A stretch of DNA of 64,000 bases from Listeria goaensis (GCF_900186125.1 NZ_FYBQ01000001.1:1-64000); one strand, 5' to 3'. Positions 35,762-45,328 are shown, counted from the stretch's first letter. Numbers and translations are program-made. The notes: generated by a model from the letters alone, not told the origin.

Positions 35762-36904
35762 ATGAACGAATTTAATCTTGTAGCTACCGCTGCATCTGGA
35801 CTTGAAGCCATTGTCGGCAAAGAAGTGAAGCGGCTGGGCTACGAACCAAAAGTTGAAAATGGGAAAGTATTTTTCAGTGGGGATAAAAGCGCGATTGCTC
35901 GTGCCAATTTATGGCTGCGCGTAGCGGACCGGGTCAAAATTGTCGTCGGTGAATTCAAGGCGACCACATTTGATGAGCTATTTGAAAAAACAAAAGCTTT
36001 GCCGTGGGAAAATTATTTACCGCTTGATGCGGCGTTTCCAGTTTCCGGTAAATCCGTTAAATCAACGCTTTTTAGCGTGCCGGATTGTCAGGCGATTACG
36101 AAAAAAGCGATTGTGAATCGGCTTAGTGAAAAATACCGGCGGAGTGGAAGGCTCATGGAGACGGGGGCGCTTTTCAAAATAGAAGTGTCGATTTTAAAAG
36201 ATGTTGTGACGCTTACGATTGATACGAGCGGAGCGGGCTTACATAAACGTGGCTATAGAACGGCTCAGGGCGGTGCTCCGCTTAAAGAAACGATGGCAGC
36301 AGCACTTGTTTTACTGACGAGCTGGCACCCGGACCGTCCGTTTTATGATCCGGTTTGCGGCTCCGGCACGATTCCAATTGAAGCGGCGATGATTGGGCAA
36401 AATATTGCGCCTGGATTTAATCGCGATTTTGTATGTGAATCATGGGACTGGATGCCCAAACAGATTTTTAAAGATGCGCGAAATGAAGCGGAAACCCTTG
36501 CGAATTACGACCAGCCACTTGATATTTTAGGGGCGGATATCGACCACCGTTTAATCGAAATCGCGAAGCAAAATGCGGAAGAGGCAGGGCTCGCTGATTT
36601 AATTTCCTTTAAACAAATGCAAGCAAGTGACTTTACGACTGAAAAAGAATATGGCGTTGTCGTGGCGAACCCGCCTTATGGTGAGCGTTTAGAAGACGAG
36701 GAGCAAATTCGAATTCTTTACAAGGAAATGGGCGAAGCATACGCAAAAATGCCAACTTGGTCGGTATATGTACTCACGAGCTATGAAAAATTTGAAGAAG
36801 TTTACGGAAAAAAAGCAACGAAAAAACGTAAATTATATAATGGTTATTTGCGAACGGATTTATATCAGTATTGGGGACCACGAAAACCGAGAAATAAGGA
36901 GTGA
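35762..36904 (+). CDS. THUMP-domain class I rRNA methyltransferase, RlmL/YpsC-like
   Basis: 380 residues from ATG 35762 (AAAGGATG upstream; two earlier in-frame ATGs lack spacing). An N-terminal THUMP RNA-binding domain covers residues about 1-160, then the Rossmann methyltransferase with DPVCGSGTIPIEAAMIG (SAM-binding motif I) and the N6-adenine/N2-guanine type NPPYGERL. Such proteins methylate a guanine of 23S rRNA. It follows rnpB directly, as in L. monocytogenes, and is coupled to the carboxypeptidase gene six bases on. Confidence 0.92.
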   Translation: MNEFNLVATAASGLEAIVGKEVKRLGYEPKVENGKVFFSGDKSAIARANLWLRVADRVKIVVGEFKATTFDELFEKTKALPWENYLPLDAAFPVSGKSVKSTLFSVPDCQAITKKAIVNRLSEKYRRSGRLMETGALFKIEVSILKDVVTLTIDTSGAGLHKRGYRTAQGGAPLKETMAAALVLLTSWHPDRPFYDPVCGSGTIPIEAAMIGQNIAPGFNRDFVCESWDWMPKQIFKDARNEAETLANYDQPLDILGADIDHRLIEIAKQNAEEAGLADLISFKQMQASDFTTEKEYGVVVANPPYGERLEDEEQIRILYKEMGEAYAKMPTWSVYVLTSYEKFEEVYGKKATKKRKLYNGYLRTDLYQYWGPRKPRNKE

Positions 36905-36910
36905 GTGACA

Positions 36911-38419
36911 ATGTCAGAATCCATTTATGAAATTGAAAAAGAGTTTTTGGCTTATGTGAAACGCAAAGAAGCGCTTAGCGAGGCGCTCAATTTAGTTTAT
37001 TGGGATATTCGCACGGGAATTCCGAAAAAAGGCGCGGAAGCACGTGCTGAAGTCATTGGCGTGCTTTCAGAAGACATCTTTAAACTCGAAGTCTCAGAAG
37101 AAATGGCGGCGTTTATTGCCGCTCTTACGCCGCATAAAGACGAGTTAGGAGAAGTGGGACGTAAGACGCTTGAAGAGTGCAGTCGTTTATATGAACTCAA
37201 CAAAAAAATTCCTGCAAAAGAATTTGCTGCTTATTCCAAACTTGTTGCGGATGCGGAAAACGTTTGGGGCGAAGCCCGTGCGGAAAACAATTTCGCGAAA
37301 TTCGAACCACTTTTAACCCAAATTGTCGCGATGAAACGAAAGTTCATCGAGTATTGGGGCTACAAAGCGAATAAATACGACACGTTGCTCGAGCAATATG
37401 AGCCGGGTATGACGGTGGAAACGCTTGATGCCGCGTTTGGGAAGTTAAGAAGCGGGATTATGGATTTGCGCAAAAAAATGGAGCAGGGCGAGGTACCAAG
37501 CAGCAAGCCACTTCAAGTGAATATCGCAAAAGACATTCAAAAAACGTTTAGTGAACGTATTTTGCAAAAAATGGGTTTTGACTTTGACGCAGGCCGCTTA
37601 GATGATACGATTCACCCGTTCGCCATTGGGTTAAATGTGAATGATGTGCGGATTACGACACGCTATGCCGAAGATAATTTCAAAATGGCCGTGTTTGGCA
37701 TCATTCATGAAGGCGGGCATGCCATTTATGAACAAAATTTTGACCCGAAACTTTCGGGTACACCGCTCTCAGAAGGCGCTTCAATGGGCATTCACGAATC
37801 GCAGTCGCTCTTTTATGAAATCATTCTCGGCTCAAGCTTCGCCTTTTGGAAGAGCAATTTTAAAGACCTTGCTGAACTGGCTAAACCTGTGTTTGATGCG
37901 GTGTCGCTGGAGGACTTTTACCGCGCGACGAACATTTCTGAAAGCTCACTCATTCGAATTGAAGCAGATATTTTAACGTATCCGCTGCACATCATGATTC
38001 GCTACGAGCTAGAAAAAGCTCTCATGAACGGCGAACTTGAAGTGGCCGATTTAAGAGAGGCATGGGCGAACAAATACGAAGCCTACCTCGGCGTTCGCCC
38101 TGAAAAAGATAGCGATGGCGTCTTGCAAGACATTCACTGGGCAGGTGGCGATTTCGGCTACTTCCCGTCTTACGCGCTCGGCCTTATGTACGCCGCCCAG
38201 TTCTTCCACACCATGAAACGTGAAATTCCGAATCTTGATGCGATTATCGCAAGCGATGACTACACGGAAATTCGAAAATGGCTTACAAAAAACGTCCATC
38301 AATACGGGAAGCTAAAGAAACCGCTTGAAATTTTGCAAGATACAACAGGCGAAAGTTTAAACCCCGATTATTTGTTAGATTTATTGAATGAACGTTACAA
38401 ATTTGTTTACAAGTTCTAA
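36911..38419 (+). CDS. metallocarboxypeptidase, M32 family
   Basis: 502 residues from ATG 36911. The zinc motif is IHEGGHAIYEQ (HExxH, about residue 265), with the third ligand Glu in MGIHESQSLFYE; DTTGESLNPDYL near the C-terminus is also typical of M32 (YpwA, Taq carboxypeptidase). It removes C-terminal residues from peptides, broad specificity except proline, in the cytoplasm. Operon with the upstream methyltransferase. Confidence 0.95.
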   Translation: MSESIYEIEKEFLAYVKRKEALSEALNLVYWDIRTGIPKKGAEARAEVIGVLSEDIFKLEVSEEMAAFIAALTPHKDELGEVGRKTLEECSRLYELNKKIPAKEFAAYSKLVADAENVWGEARAENNFAKFEPLLTQIVAMKRKFIEYWGYKANKYDTLLEQYEPGMTVETLDAAFGKLRSGIMDLRKKMEQGEVPSSKPLQVNIAKDIQKTFSERILQKMGFDFDAGRLDDTIHPFAIGLNVNDVRITTRYAEDNFKMAVFGIIHEGGHAIYEQNFDPKLSGTPLSEGASMGIHESQSLFYEIILGSSFAFWKSNFKDLAELAKPVFDAVSLEDFYRATNISESSLIRIEADILTYPLHIMIRYELEKALMNGELEVADLREAWANKYEAYLGVRPEKDSDGVLQDIHWAGGDFGYFPSYALGLMYAAQFFHTMKREIPNLDAIIASDDYTEIRKWLTKNVHQYGKLKKPLEILQDTTGESLNPDYLLDLLNERYKFVYKF

Positions 38420-38427
38420 AAAAGCGA

Positions 38428-38456
38428 TTGACCAAACGAAAACCGTTCGTTATAAT
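38428..38456 (+). promoter_or_regulatory. promoter of xpt-pbuX
   Basis: TTGACC (38428-38433), exact 17-base spacer, TATAAT (38451-38456); transcription would begin just before the riboswitch. Confidence 0.85.
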
Positions 38457-38476
38457 GGAAAAATAATTAAATGAAG

Positions 38477-38547
38477 CACTTATATAATAATTGTGATATG
38501 GACAATGAGTTTCTACCCGGTTGCCGTAAATAACTGGACTATGAGTG
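38477..38547 (+). ncRNA. purine riboswitch aptamer, guanine/xanthine class
   Basis: P1 arms CACTTATA and TATGAGTG enclose the conserved core: TATAATAATTGTGATATGG, GAGTTTCTACCCGG, TTGCCGTAAA and CTGGACTATGAG. The key base before TATGAG is C (GAC-TATG), which selects guanine rather than adenine. It precedes xpt-pbuX with a downstream terminator, so guanine binding should stop transcription. Confidence 0.95.
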
Positions 38548-38580
38548 ATAAGCGACAATCAGCACAGCTGGTTTATTTTG

Positions 38581-40534
<1,954 letters not shown>

Positions 40535-40541
40535 TTTTCTT

Positions 40542-40569
40542 AAAGCAACCTCATTTGGGTTGCTTTTTT
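40542..40569 (+). terminator. terminator of xpt-pbuX
   Basis: Nine-bp stem AAAGCAACC/GGTTGCTTT with a T run. Confidence 0.88.
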
Positions 40570-40571
40570 AG

Positions 40572-40599
40572 TTGACTTTTTTGTAGAAAAGCGTAAAAT
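40572..40599 (+). promoter_or_regulatory. promoter of the alternative S14 gene
   Basis: TTGACT (40572-40577), 16-base spacer, TAAAAT (40594-40599). Confidence 0.6.
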
Positions 40600-40601
40600 G
40601 T

Positions 40602-40622
40602 AAAACGTAATGATTCCTATTT
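40602..40622 (+). promoter_or_regulatory. candidate Zur operator
   Basis: AAAACGTAATGATTCCTATTT lies just downstream of the -10. The left half and centre fit the Zur-box core (CGTAATGATT), the right half is degenerate. A Zur box is expected here since zinc-free S14 paralogues are induced in zinc starvation. Confidence 0.45.
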
Positions 40623-40641
40623 ATAGAAATGAGGAGAAACG

Positions 40642-40911
40642 ATGGCTAAAAAATCGAAGGTAGCAAAATATGAACGACAAAAAGCATTAGTTGCTAAATA
40701 CGCAGAATTGCGGCGCGAGTTGAAGGCTGAGGGACGCTACGAAGAACTTCGGAAATTACCGCGTGATTCATCGCCAACGCGTTTGCATAACCGCTGCGAA
40801 TTAACTGGTAGACCACATGCATATATGCGTAAATTTGGCATGAGTAGAATCCGTTTTCGCGAACTTGCGCATAAAGGACAAATTCCTGGCGTCAAAAAAG
40901 CCAGTTGGTAA
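40642..40911 (+). CDS. rpsN2: ribosomal protein S14, zinc-independent paralogue
   Basis: 89 residues. Contains the S14 signature ([20 protein letters not shown], then [20 protein letters not shown]) but lacks the CxxC pairs of zinc-binding S14, having one Cys only. Such C-minus forms replace the zinc protein in the small ribosomal subunit when zinc is scarce, freeing zinc. GAGGAG precedes the ATG. Monocistronic, followed by repeat copy C and a terminator. Confidence 0.95.
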   Translation: MAKKSKVAKYERQKALVAKYAELRRELKAEGRYEELRKLPRDSSPTRLHNRCELTGRPHAYMRKFGMSRIRFRELAHKGQIPGVKKASW

Positions 40912-40923
40912 AATTATACAGGT

Positions 40924-41056
40924 GAAAATTGACGACAAACGGCAATTTTCGTTGTTAAAGCTTCGTTCTATCACACGTGGTCGGATAGATTGCGATTTCC
41001 AGTATGTGCTGCTTTAGTCTGATTTTACGTGTGTTTGGAGTTTTCCTACATGCTAG
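40924..41056 (-). repeat. dispersed structured repeat, copy C, degenerate
   Basis: Read on the minus strand, it begins with AGCATGTAGGAAAACTCC (copy A has AGCTTGTAGAAAAACTCT), contains AGCACATACTGGAAATCGC (compare AGCACCGTACTGGAGCGTA in copy B), CCGACCACGTGTGA (copy A CCGACCATGTGAGA), and ends with AAGCTTTAACAACGAAAATT. Its 3' end folds into a perfect 8-bp hairpin (40924-40931 with 40943-40950). The long closing arm on the other side is not visible, so this copy is partly decayed. Confidence 0.55.
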
Positions 41057-41085
41057 GACTGCTGCTTTCTTGTAGCAGTCTTTTT
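41057..41085 (+). terminator. terminator downstream of rpsN2 and repeat C
   Basis: Stem GACTGCT/AGCAGTC with a 10-base loop and five T. It abuts repeat copy C in the same relative place as the A-run hairpin next to copy A. Confidence 0.7.
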
Positions 41086-41097
41086 ACATAGACAGCA

Positions 41098-41126
41098 CAA
41101 AAAAAGCCGAACATAGTCCGGCTGGC
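41098..41126 (-). terminator. terminator facing the minus strand
   Basis: On the minus strand AGCCG...CGGCT followed by a long T run. It would stop transcripts coming from the Rgg side. Confidence 0.6.
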
Positions 41127-41200
41127 TGTTATACTTGTATGAAGTTATACAGCAAAAAAAGATGAATGAAAACAAATAACTACGATAGTGCGTCAGAGAA

Positions 41201-41242
41201 ATGATGCTTGATTCAGTATTAACATATTTCAGATTGCATTAG
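41201..41242 (+). CDS. micro-ORF, possible decayed twin of the minus-strand peptide
   Basis: Encodes MMLDSVLTYFRLH. The core ML-x-SVL-x-YF is shared with the minus-strand peptide at 41372-41410, and 21 of 28 bases match between the two copies. It has only a weak ribosome site (AGAGAA) and ends in a basic, less hydrophobic tail, so it may be a decayed or non-coding arm of an inverted repeat. Confidence 0.2.
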   Translation: MMLDSVLTYFRLH

Positions 41243-41303
41243 ACAATTTATAAATAAAATAGTATACTAAAACCAAAGATTTACAAAATTGTCGTGACAT
41301 GTC

Positions 41304-41353
41304 AGGCTATTTAATTCCGATTCATCCACGTCATCTTACGAATTAAGTAGCCT
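41304..41353. repeat. 14-bp inverted repeat between the micro-ORFs
   Basis: AGGCTATTTAATTC (41304-41317) pairs with GAATTAAGTAGCCT (41340-41353) with one G-U and a 22-base loop. It lies just beyond the stop of the minus-strand micro-ORF and could be its 3' hairpin or a regulator site. Confidence 0.55.
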
Positions 41354-41371
41354 AAACACTTGGGGAAAGAA

Positions 41372-41410
41372 TTATACAATAATGAAATAAACTAGTACTG
41401 AAGCTAACAT
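41372..41410 (-). CDS. 12-residue hydrophobic peptide, candidate Rgg-linked signal or small toxin
   Basis: Encodes MLASVLVYFIIV followed by TAA. The ATG is preceded by an excellent ribosome site (GGGAGGTG, about seven bases away), better than that of most genes here and hard to explain by chance. It is divergent from the Rgg-type regulator 88 bases away, the place where short hydrophobic pheromone genes sit in streptococcal Rgg systems, though those are usually 20-30 residues. A membrane-active type I toxin is the alternative. Confidence 0.45.
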   Translation of the reverse strand: MLASVLVYFIIV

Positions 41411-41497
41411 TTCCTCACCTCCCTGACAAATACAGTTTATCACACAAAATATACTGACTTATTAAAAAGCAACTTATAAAAACATAAAAAGGATGCG

Positions 41498-42403
41498 ATG
41501 GAGATGACAGAAAACAAAAATAAGTTAGCAGTCGGGAAAACTTTAAAAAGCATACGCACAAGTATTGGATTGAAACAAGTTGATGTTTATACGGATATTA
41601 TGTCGCGAACACATTTACAACGCCTCGAAAACTGTACTCAAACACCTAGTTATCCACTACTTTTAGATATTTTAGAACGATTTTTAATGGATTTATCTGA
41701 ATTTGAGTATATTCGAAATGGTTATGCCCATTCTCATATACAAGAGATTTTTAATGAATTCAGAAGGCTTGGTTCAACGCTTAACAAGTCAGGATTTCAA
41801 AACTTAATAAGTAAAATTGAAGCATTGCAACATAATGGGAATAGTGACACATTTTTAAATCATTTAAAGTCTATATTATTTGGCTACATGGAACTCCAAG
41901 AATCCCAAAATATAAATACCGCTCGGCATCACTTTGATGCTGTCTGGCAAGATTTGAAAAATAGGGAAACGTGGTATTACAATGATATTGTATTAATGTC
42001 TAACATATTCTATATTTTTGCTGAAGAGCCTATGAGCTTAATCTTGCAGCGACTGAATAAATTTTATGATAAGTATGCTGGTTATAGAGATATTGATAAG
42101 CTTAGTCGAACTACTAAATTTAATTACTGCACTTTGCTAAGAGTGAACGATAGAATTCTAGAAACTAAGCCGATTATTGAGGAAGTTCTAGAGGACGCGA
42201 AAGAAGCTCATGATTGCGTTTTAATCCTAAGCTGTAAATTTATTTTAAATCAGATATACTTTCTTGGCGGCGAGCATCAAAGTACATTCGATGAAGTGAA
42301 AAAGATTATTCAGTCTATGCGTGTACTAGGCGAGGATATGATTGCGGATGATATGTTGAAAGACTGGGAGAAGCTTATAAAAAACAGCAAAATCCCGTTA
42401 TGA
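41498..42403 (+). CDS. Rgg/MutR-type transcriptional regulator
   Basis: 301 residues, the usual Rgg length. The N-terminal XRE-like helix-turn-helix (GKTLKSIRTSIGLKQVDVYT ... HLQRLENCTQTPSYPLLLDI) has the Rgg arrangement of DNA-binding domain followed by DLSEFEYI. The remaining about 220 residues form a helical repeat domain like those that bind peptide pheromones. An in-frame ATG two codons on is an alternative start. Clearly AT-rich relative to its neighbours and, from memory, replaces a chitinase gene found at this place in L. monocytogenes, so acquired by transfer. Likely controls the adjacent micro-ORF and perhaps distant genes. Confidence 0.8.
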   Translation: MEMTENKNKLAVGKTLKSIRTSIGLKQVDVYTDIMSRTHLQRLENCTQTPSYPLLLDILERFLMDLSEFEYIRNGYAHSHIQEIFNEFRRLGSTLNKSGFQNLISKIEALQHNGNSDTFLNHLKSILFGYMELQESQNINTARHHFDAVWQDLKNRETWYYNDIVLMSNIFYIFAEEPMSLILQRLNKFYDKYAGYRDIDKLSRTTKFNYCTLLRVNDRILETKPIIEEVLEDAKEAHDCVLILSCKFILNQIYFLGGEHQSTFDEVKKIIQSMRVLGEDMIADDMLKDWEKLIKNSKIPL

Positions 42404-42483
42404 ACTAGAACCGTTTGGAACATAAATTTCCATTTGCCAAAGTGAATCAAGTAGTGGCAACCAAAGATGGCTTTTCATTAACC

Positions 42484-42518
42484 AAAACCGTGAAGAAAGT
42501 GATTTTCTTCACGGTTTT
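42484..42518. terminator. terminator after the Rgg-type gene
   Basis: Long stem AAAACCGTGAAGAAA (42484-42498) with TTTCTTCACGGTTTT (42504-42518) and a short loop; the A and T runs make it usable from both sides. Confidence 0.85.
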
Positions 42519-42560
42519 TATGTTTAGCTAAGATTTATGTTCTGGCCTCTTCTTTTATGG

Positions 42561-42566
42561 TAAAAT
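42561..42566 (+). promoter_or_regulatory. extended -10 promoter of the exonuclease gene
   Basis: TGG-TAAAAT, 30 bases before the gene; no clear -35. Confidence 0.45.
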
Positions 42567-42596
42567 TGAAGTAATCATGATAAAAGGAGTCACGAA

Positions 42597-43472
42597 ATGG
42601 AAACTAAACAACCTAATTTACTTGTTGTGGACGGTATGGCGTTACTTTTTCGCGCTTTTTACGCCACAGCGGTAAGCAAACAATTTATGTATAATGAAGC
42701 GGGGCTACCGACCAATGGCGTACAAGGAATGTTACGCCACATTTTTGCAGCGATGCGCCAAAGTCAGCCAACACATGCGGTGATTTGTTGGGATATGGGC
42801 GCACAGACATTTCGTAATGAACTTTTTGACGGGTATAAAGCGGGGCGAACTGCACCACCTGATGAGATGATACCGCAATTTGATTTGGCGAAGGAAGTCG
42901 CAGAGGCTTTTGGGTTTGTCAATATCGGTGTCCCCGGTTTTGAGGCAGACGACTGTATCGGGACGATTACGACAAAATTAACGTCAGATTTAAACACAAC
43001 GGTTTTAAGTGGCGATAAAGATTTGCTGCAACTTATTCACTCGAAAAATGATGTGTGGATTATGCAAAAGGGTTATGGCAACTATAAGCGTTACGACGAA
43101 GCCACTTTTTATGAAGAAATGGGAATTACACCTACGCAGTTTGTTGATGTAAAGGCGCTCATGGGCGATACGTCAGATGGTTACCCGGGCGTGCGCGGTA
43201 TTGGTGAAAAAACAGCTTTAAAACTTATCCAAGAATTTGAATCGGTAGACGGTGTTTTAGCCAACCTCGACAAATTGAAACCCGCCCAACAACAGAAAAT
43301 CGCAGAGGATAAAGAGATGCTGTTCTTGAGTCAAAAATTAGCAGCGATTCATACGGACGTGCCGCTTGAAATCGATTATGATCGCTGTTTATTCCGCGGA
43401 TTTTCAAAAGAAATGAACGATGCAGTGTTGCATTACGGGTTAAAAACCGTCGAGCGCGATATTCAGTTATAA
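42597..43472 (+). CDS. 5'-3' exonuclease, PolA N-terminal-domain-like (YpcP/FEN family)
   Basis: 291 residues. The acidic metal-binding residues of the FEN fold are visible in VVDGMALLFRAFY, GFEADDCIGTI and LSGDKDLLQLI, followed by the helix-3-turn-helix segment KALMGDTSDGYPGVRGIGEKTALKLI. It removes RNA primers or flaps and can back up DNA polymerase I. AAAGGAGT precedes the ATG. A DUF1801 gene follows after 14 bases. Confidence 0.93.
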   Translation: METKQPNLLVVDGMALLFRAFYATAVSKQFMYNEAGLPTNGVQGMLRHIFAAMRQSQPTHAVICWDMGAQTFRNELFDGYKAGRTAPPDEMIPQFDLAKEVAEAFGFVNIGVPGFEADDCIGTITTKLTSDLNTTVLSGDKDLLQLIHSKNDVWIMQKGYGNYKRYDEATFYEEMGITPTQFVDVKALMGDTSDGYPGVRGIGEKTALKLIQEFESVDGVLANLDKLKPAQQQKIAEDKEMLFLSQKLAAIHTDVPLEIDYDRCLFRGFSKEMNDAVLHYGLKTVERDIQL

Positions 43473-43486
43473 GGAGTGACAAACAG

Positions 43487-43870
43487 ATGCAAGCGATTTC
43501 TGTAAAAGAAAAATATGCGACCTATACGCCTCTTGAACAAGTGAAATTGCTTGAAATTCGCAGTATCTTGTTTGAGGTGGCGGCTTTAGTTGATGGGGAT
43601 GCCGTTTTACAAGAGGACTTAAAATGGGGACAACCGAGCTATGCGCTAAAAGGCGGGACCCCAATTCGGCTTGATACATTTTCTGATAGTCAAGTGGCCA
43701 TGTTTTTTCATTGCCAAACGAATTTGATTGAAAATTTCCGGACGATTTTTGGAAATGAATTGTATTTTTCTGGAAATCGAGCCATTGTATTTGATATTTC
43801 TAAGTCACTTCCTGAAAAAGCCATTCAATTTTGTGCAGAAGCTGCCTTTACTTATCATAAAAAGAAATAG
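43487..43870 (+). CDS. DUF1801 protein
   Basis: 127 residues with AAGGAGTG upstream. The DUF1801 (YdhG-like) fold is suggested by EDLKWGQPSYALKGGTPIRL, VAMFFHCQTNLIENFR and NRAIVFDISKSLP. Members are small cytoplasmic proteins of unknown role, sometimes induced by stress or metals. It lies between the exonuclease gene and a frameshifted gene; this pair is not part of the Listeria core order that I remember. Confidence 0.8.
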   Translation: MQAISVKEKYATYTPLEQVKLLEIRSILFEVAALVDGDAVLQEDLKWGQPSYALKGGTPIRLDTFSDSQVAMFFHCQTNLIENFRTIFGNELYFSGNRAIVFDISKSLPEKAIQFCAEAAFTYHKKK

Positions 43871-43891
43871 AGTTTAGTTAGAGGTGATAAG

Positions 43892-44261
43892 ATGACAACA
43901 TTTCGTAAAATAACAGTTGAGGGGCAAAAATTTTTATGGAAGTACTCTTTTGATGATTATGACTATCAAAATGATTCGTCTTTAATTATTAAAAGTGCGG
44001 ATACAAATGGGAAGTTGCTTATTTATTTTAGGACGGGGAAATGGGATAGCGGCTATTGTCCGTTTTAACAAAGGGGTTCCAGCTTTATATCAAGGTCAGC
44101 GCATCACAATTAATCTTAATCAACCTCGTTTTATAGCAGAAATAATCGCGTATGTGCGAGAACAATTAGATTTGAAACTTTTACTAGGAACGGTAGAATT
44201 GGACAATGGGATTGAACTACTCCGTGATATCGGCTACGTGTTCGACTATCAAAAGCAGTAA
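43892..44261 (+). pseudogene. small conserved gene interrupted by a one-base frameshift
   Basis: From ATG 43892 (GAGGTG upstream) the frame reads MTTFRKITVEGQKFLWKYSF and on to KWDSGYCPF before a stop at 44066-44068. Continuing one frame over gives NKGVPALYQGQRITINLNQP to the stop at 44259-44261. Removing one T of the TTTT at 44063-44066 restores one 122-residue protein (CPF-NKGVPAL). This is either a recent inactivation in a T run or a sequencing error. The family is unknown to me; WKYSFDDYDYQND suggests a beta-rich soluble domain. Confidence 0.75.
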
Positions 44262-44310
44262 AAAAATCAGGCTCTTGAAAACCATGAAGGGAAGCAAGAG
44301 TCTGATTTTT
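44262..44310. terminator. bidirectional terminator between converging genes
   Basis: AAAAATCAGGCTCTTG (44262-44277) pairs with CAAGAGTCTGATTTTT (44295-44310) with one internal mismatch. Confidence 0.8.
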
Positions 44311-44696
44311 TATTTTTCCGATTGAATGGCTTGGCGGGCTAGTTCGTCGGCTTTTTTATTTTGGGCGACGTTACGGTAATTGATATAGAAAAGTGGAACT
44401 TGTTCGGCGAGCTTTAAAATGGCGTCTAGATGCGGCTTGAATAATGGGTTTTTGACGTAGTTTTTTTCAACGCTGTCTAAGACGATTTTTGAATCGGTGT
44501 AGATGCGGATAAATTCCGGGTTGTGTGTGAGCGCGAGTTCTAGGCCAAGTTTGCAGGCGATAAATTCGGCTTCATGATTGGTTAGGATACCAATTGGAAT
44601 GGCATGTTGCTCATAGATTTGATCGGCTTTCAAAACGATGCCTGCACCGCTTAAACCTGGATTTCCGGAGCTCGCGCCATCAACAAAAACGTCCAT
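44310..44696 (-). CDS. rnhA: RNase HI-like protein
   Basis: 128 residues. The second methionine at 44696 is taken as start because AGGAGG is directly adjacent to the first ATG but correctly spaced from this one. RNase H catalytic acids are present: FVDGASSGNPGLSGAGI, NHEAEFIACKLGLEL and IYTDSKIVLDSV; the last Asp is in KKADELARQA. It degrades RNA in RNA-DNA hybrids, or acts as a related domain; short forms without a hybrid-binding domain are common in Bacilli. Confidence 0.88.
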   Translation of the reverse strand: MDVFVDGASSGNPGLSGAGIVLKADQIYEQHAIPIGILTNHEAEFIACKLGLELALTHNPEFIRIYTDSKIVLDSVEKNYVKNPLFKPHLDAILKLAEQVPLFYINYRNVAQNKKADELARQAIQSEK

Positions 44697-44768
44697 CTGA
44701 TACATTCCTCCTTGGATGCATTTTCTTCCCTATTATATTTTCTTCTTTATAAAAATGCAAAAATAAAA

Positions 44769-44787
44769 AGCCGGCTAAAAGCCAGCT
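44769..44787 (-). terminator. terminator of the cold-shock gene
   Basis: On the minus strand AGCTGGCT-TTT-AGCCGGCT followed by TTTTTA; one G-U in the stem. Confidence 0.75.
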
Positions 44788-44809
44788 TGTCCGTGTCAAA
44801 GTCATCACA

Positions 44810-45010
44810 TTAAATTTTTTCTACATTTGCCGCCTGTGGTCCACGATTACCTTCTACAACTTCAAAGGAAACTTCTTGACCTTCTTCTAAAGATTTGTAG
44901 CCATCACCTTGAATCGCTGTGAAATGTACGAAGATATCTTCGCCGCCGTCTGTTTCGATAAAACCATAACCTTTTTCATTGTTAAACCATTTTACTTTCC
45001 CATTTTGCAT
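44810..45010 (-). CDS. cspD: cold-shock protein
   Basis: 66 residues, one S1-like cold-shock domain. RNP1 is KGYGFIET and RNP2 is DIFVHFTAI; the acidic tail ends in AANVEKI. It binds single-stranded RNA and DNA as a chaperone. TTGGAGG precedes the ATG and there is a leader of about 70 bases from the predicted promoter, as usual for csp genes. The symbol is by position in Listeria; paralogues are alike. Confidence 0.93.
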   Translation of the reverse strand: MQNGKVKWFNNEKGYGFIETDGGEDIFVHFTAIQGDGYKSLEEGQEVSFEVVEGNRGPQAANVEKI

Positions 45011-45085
45011 TGAAATAAATCCTCCAAATCTTGGCCCTTTTAAAGAACCTTTCTGTCATACAAGAAAGTCTTATACGATACTTTT

Positions 45086-45115
45086 AATATAAACCAAAGT
45101 ACCTATAGAGGTCAA
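45086..45115 (-). promoter_or_regulatory. promoter of the cold-shock gene
   Basis: On the minus strand TTGACC (45115-45110), 18-base spacer, TATATT (45091-45086). Confidence 0.7.
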
Positions 45116-45299
45116 GGGAATTTTTAAAAAATTCTATAATCTTCTGACTTGTAAAGGTTTTCTTTTTTGTTTTTTATCATTATTCTTGAAATCAGCATCA
45201 AACGAAGCGACGAAAGTACTAAAACTTACAAACTAATATTTGTTTACTATGCGTTTTTTTCAAAAAGAAAAAGTTTTGTCAGAAAAAGGGGTAAATGCT

Positions 45300-45328
45300 T
45301 TGTGAAACGAGGAAGAGTGTAGTACAAT
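45300..45328 (+). promoter_or_regulatory. promoter of mntR
   Basis: TTGTGA (45300-45305), 17-base spacer, TACAAT (45323-45328). Confidence 0.65.

Larger units (their letters stand above)
41127..41497. other. 371-base AT-rich spacer with paired micro-ORFs upstream of the Rgg-type gene
   Basis: No ordinary gene. It contains two inverted, related micro-ORFs (41201-41242 plus, 41372-41410 minus) and a 14-bp stem with one G-U (41304-41317 with 41340-41353). Base composition matches the Rgg-type gene and differs from the flanking core genes. Confidence 0.6.

Noticed and set aside
38477-38547. Adenine riboswitch
   Set aside because: The discriminating base before TATGAG is C and the downstream genes are xanthine salvage, so the guanine class is favoured.
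41162-41179. Five-codon frame MNENK upstream of the Rgg-type gene
   Set aside because: Very short, hydrophilic and without a ribosome site.
43995-44261. A separate gene starting at 43995
   Set aside because: Its first codons are out of frame with the true protein; the part from NKGVPAL on is the second half of the frameshifted gene starting at 43892.
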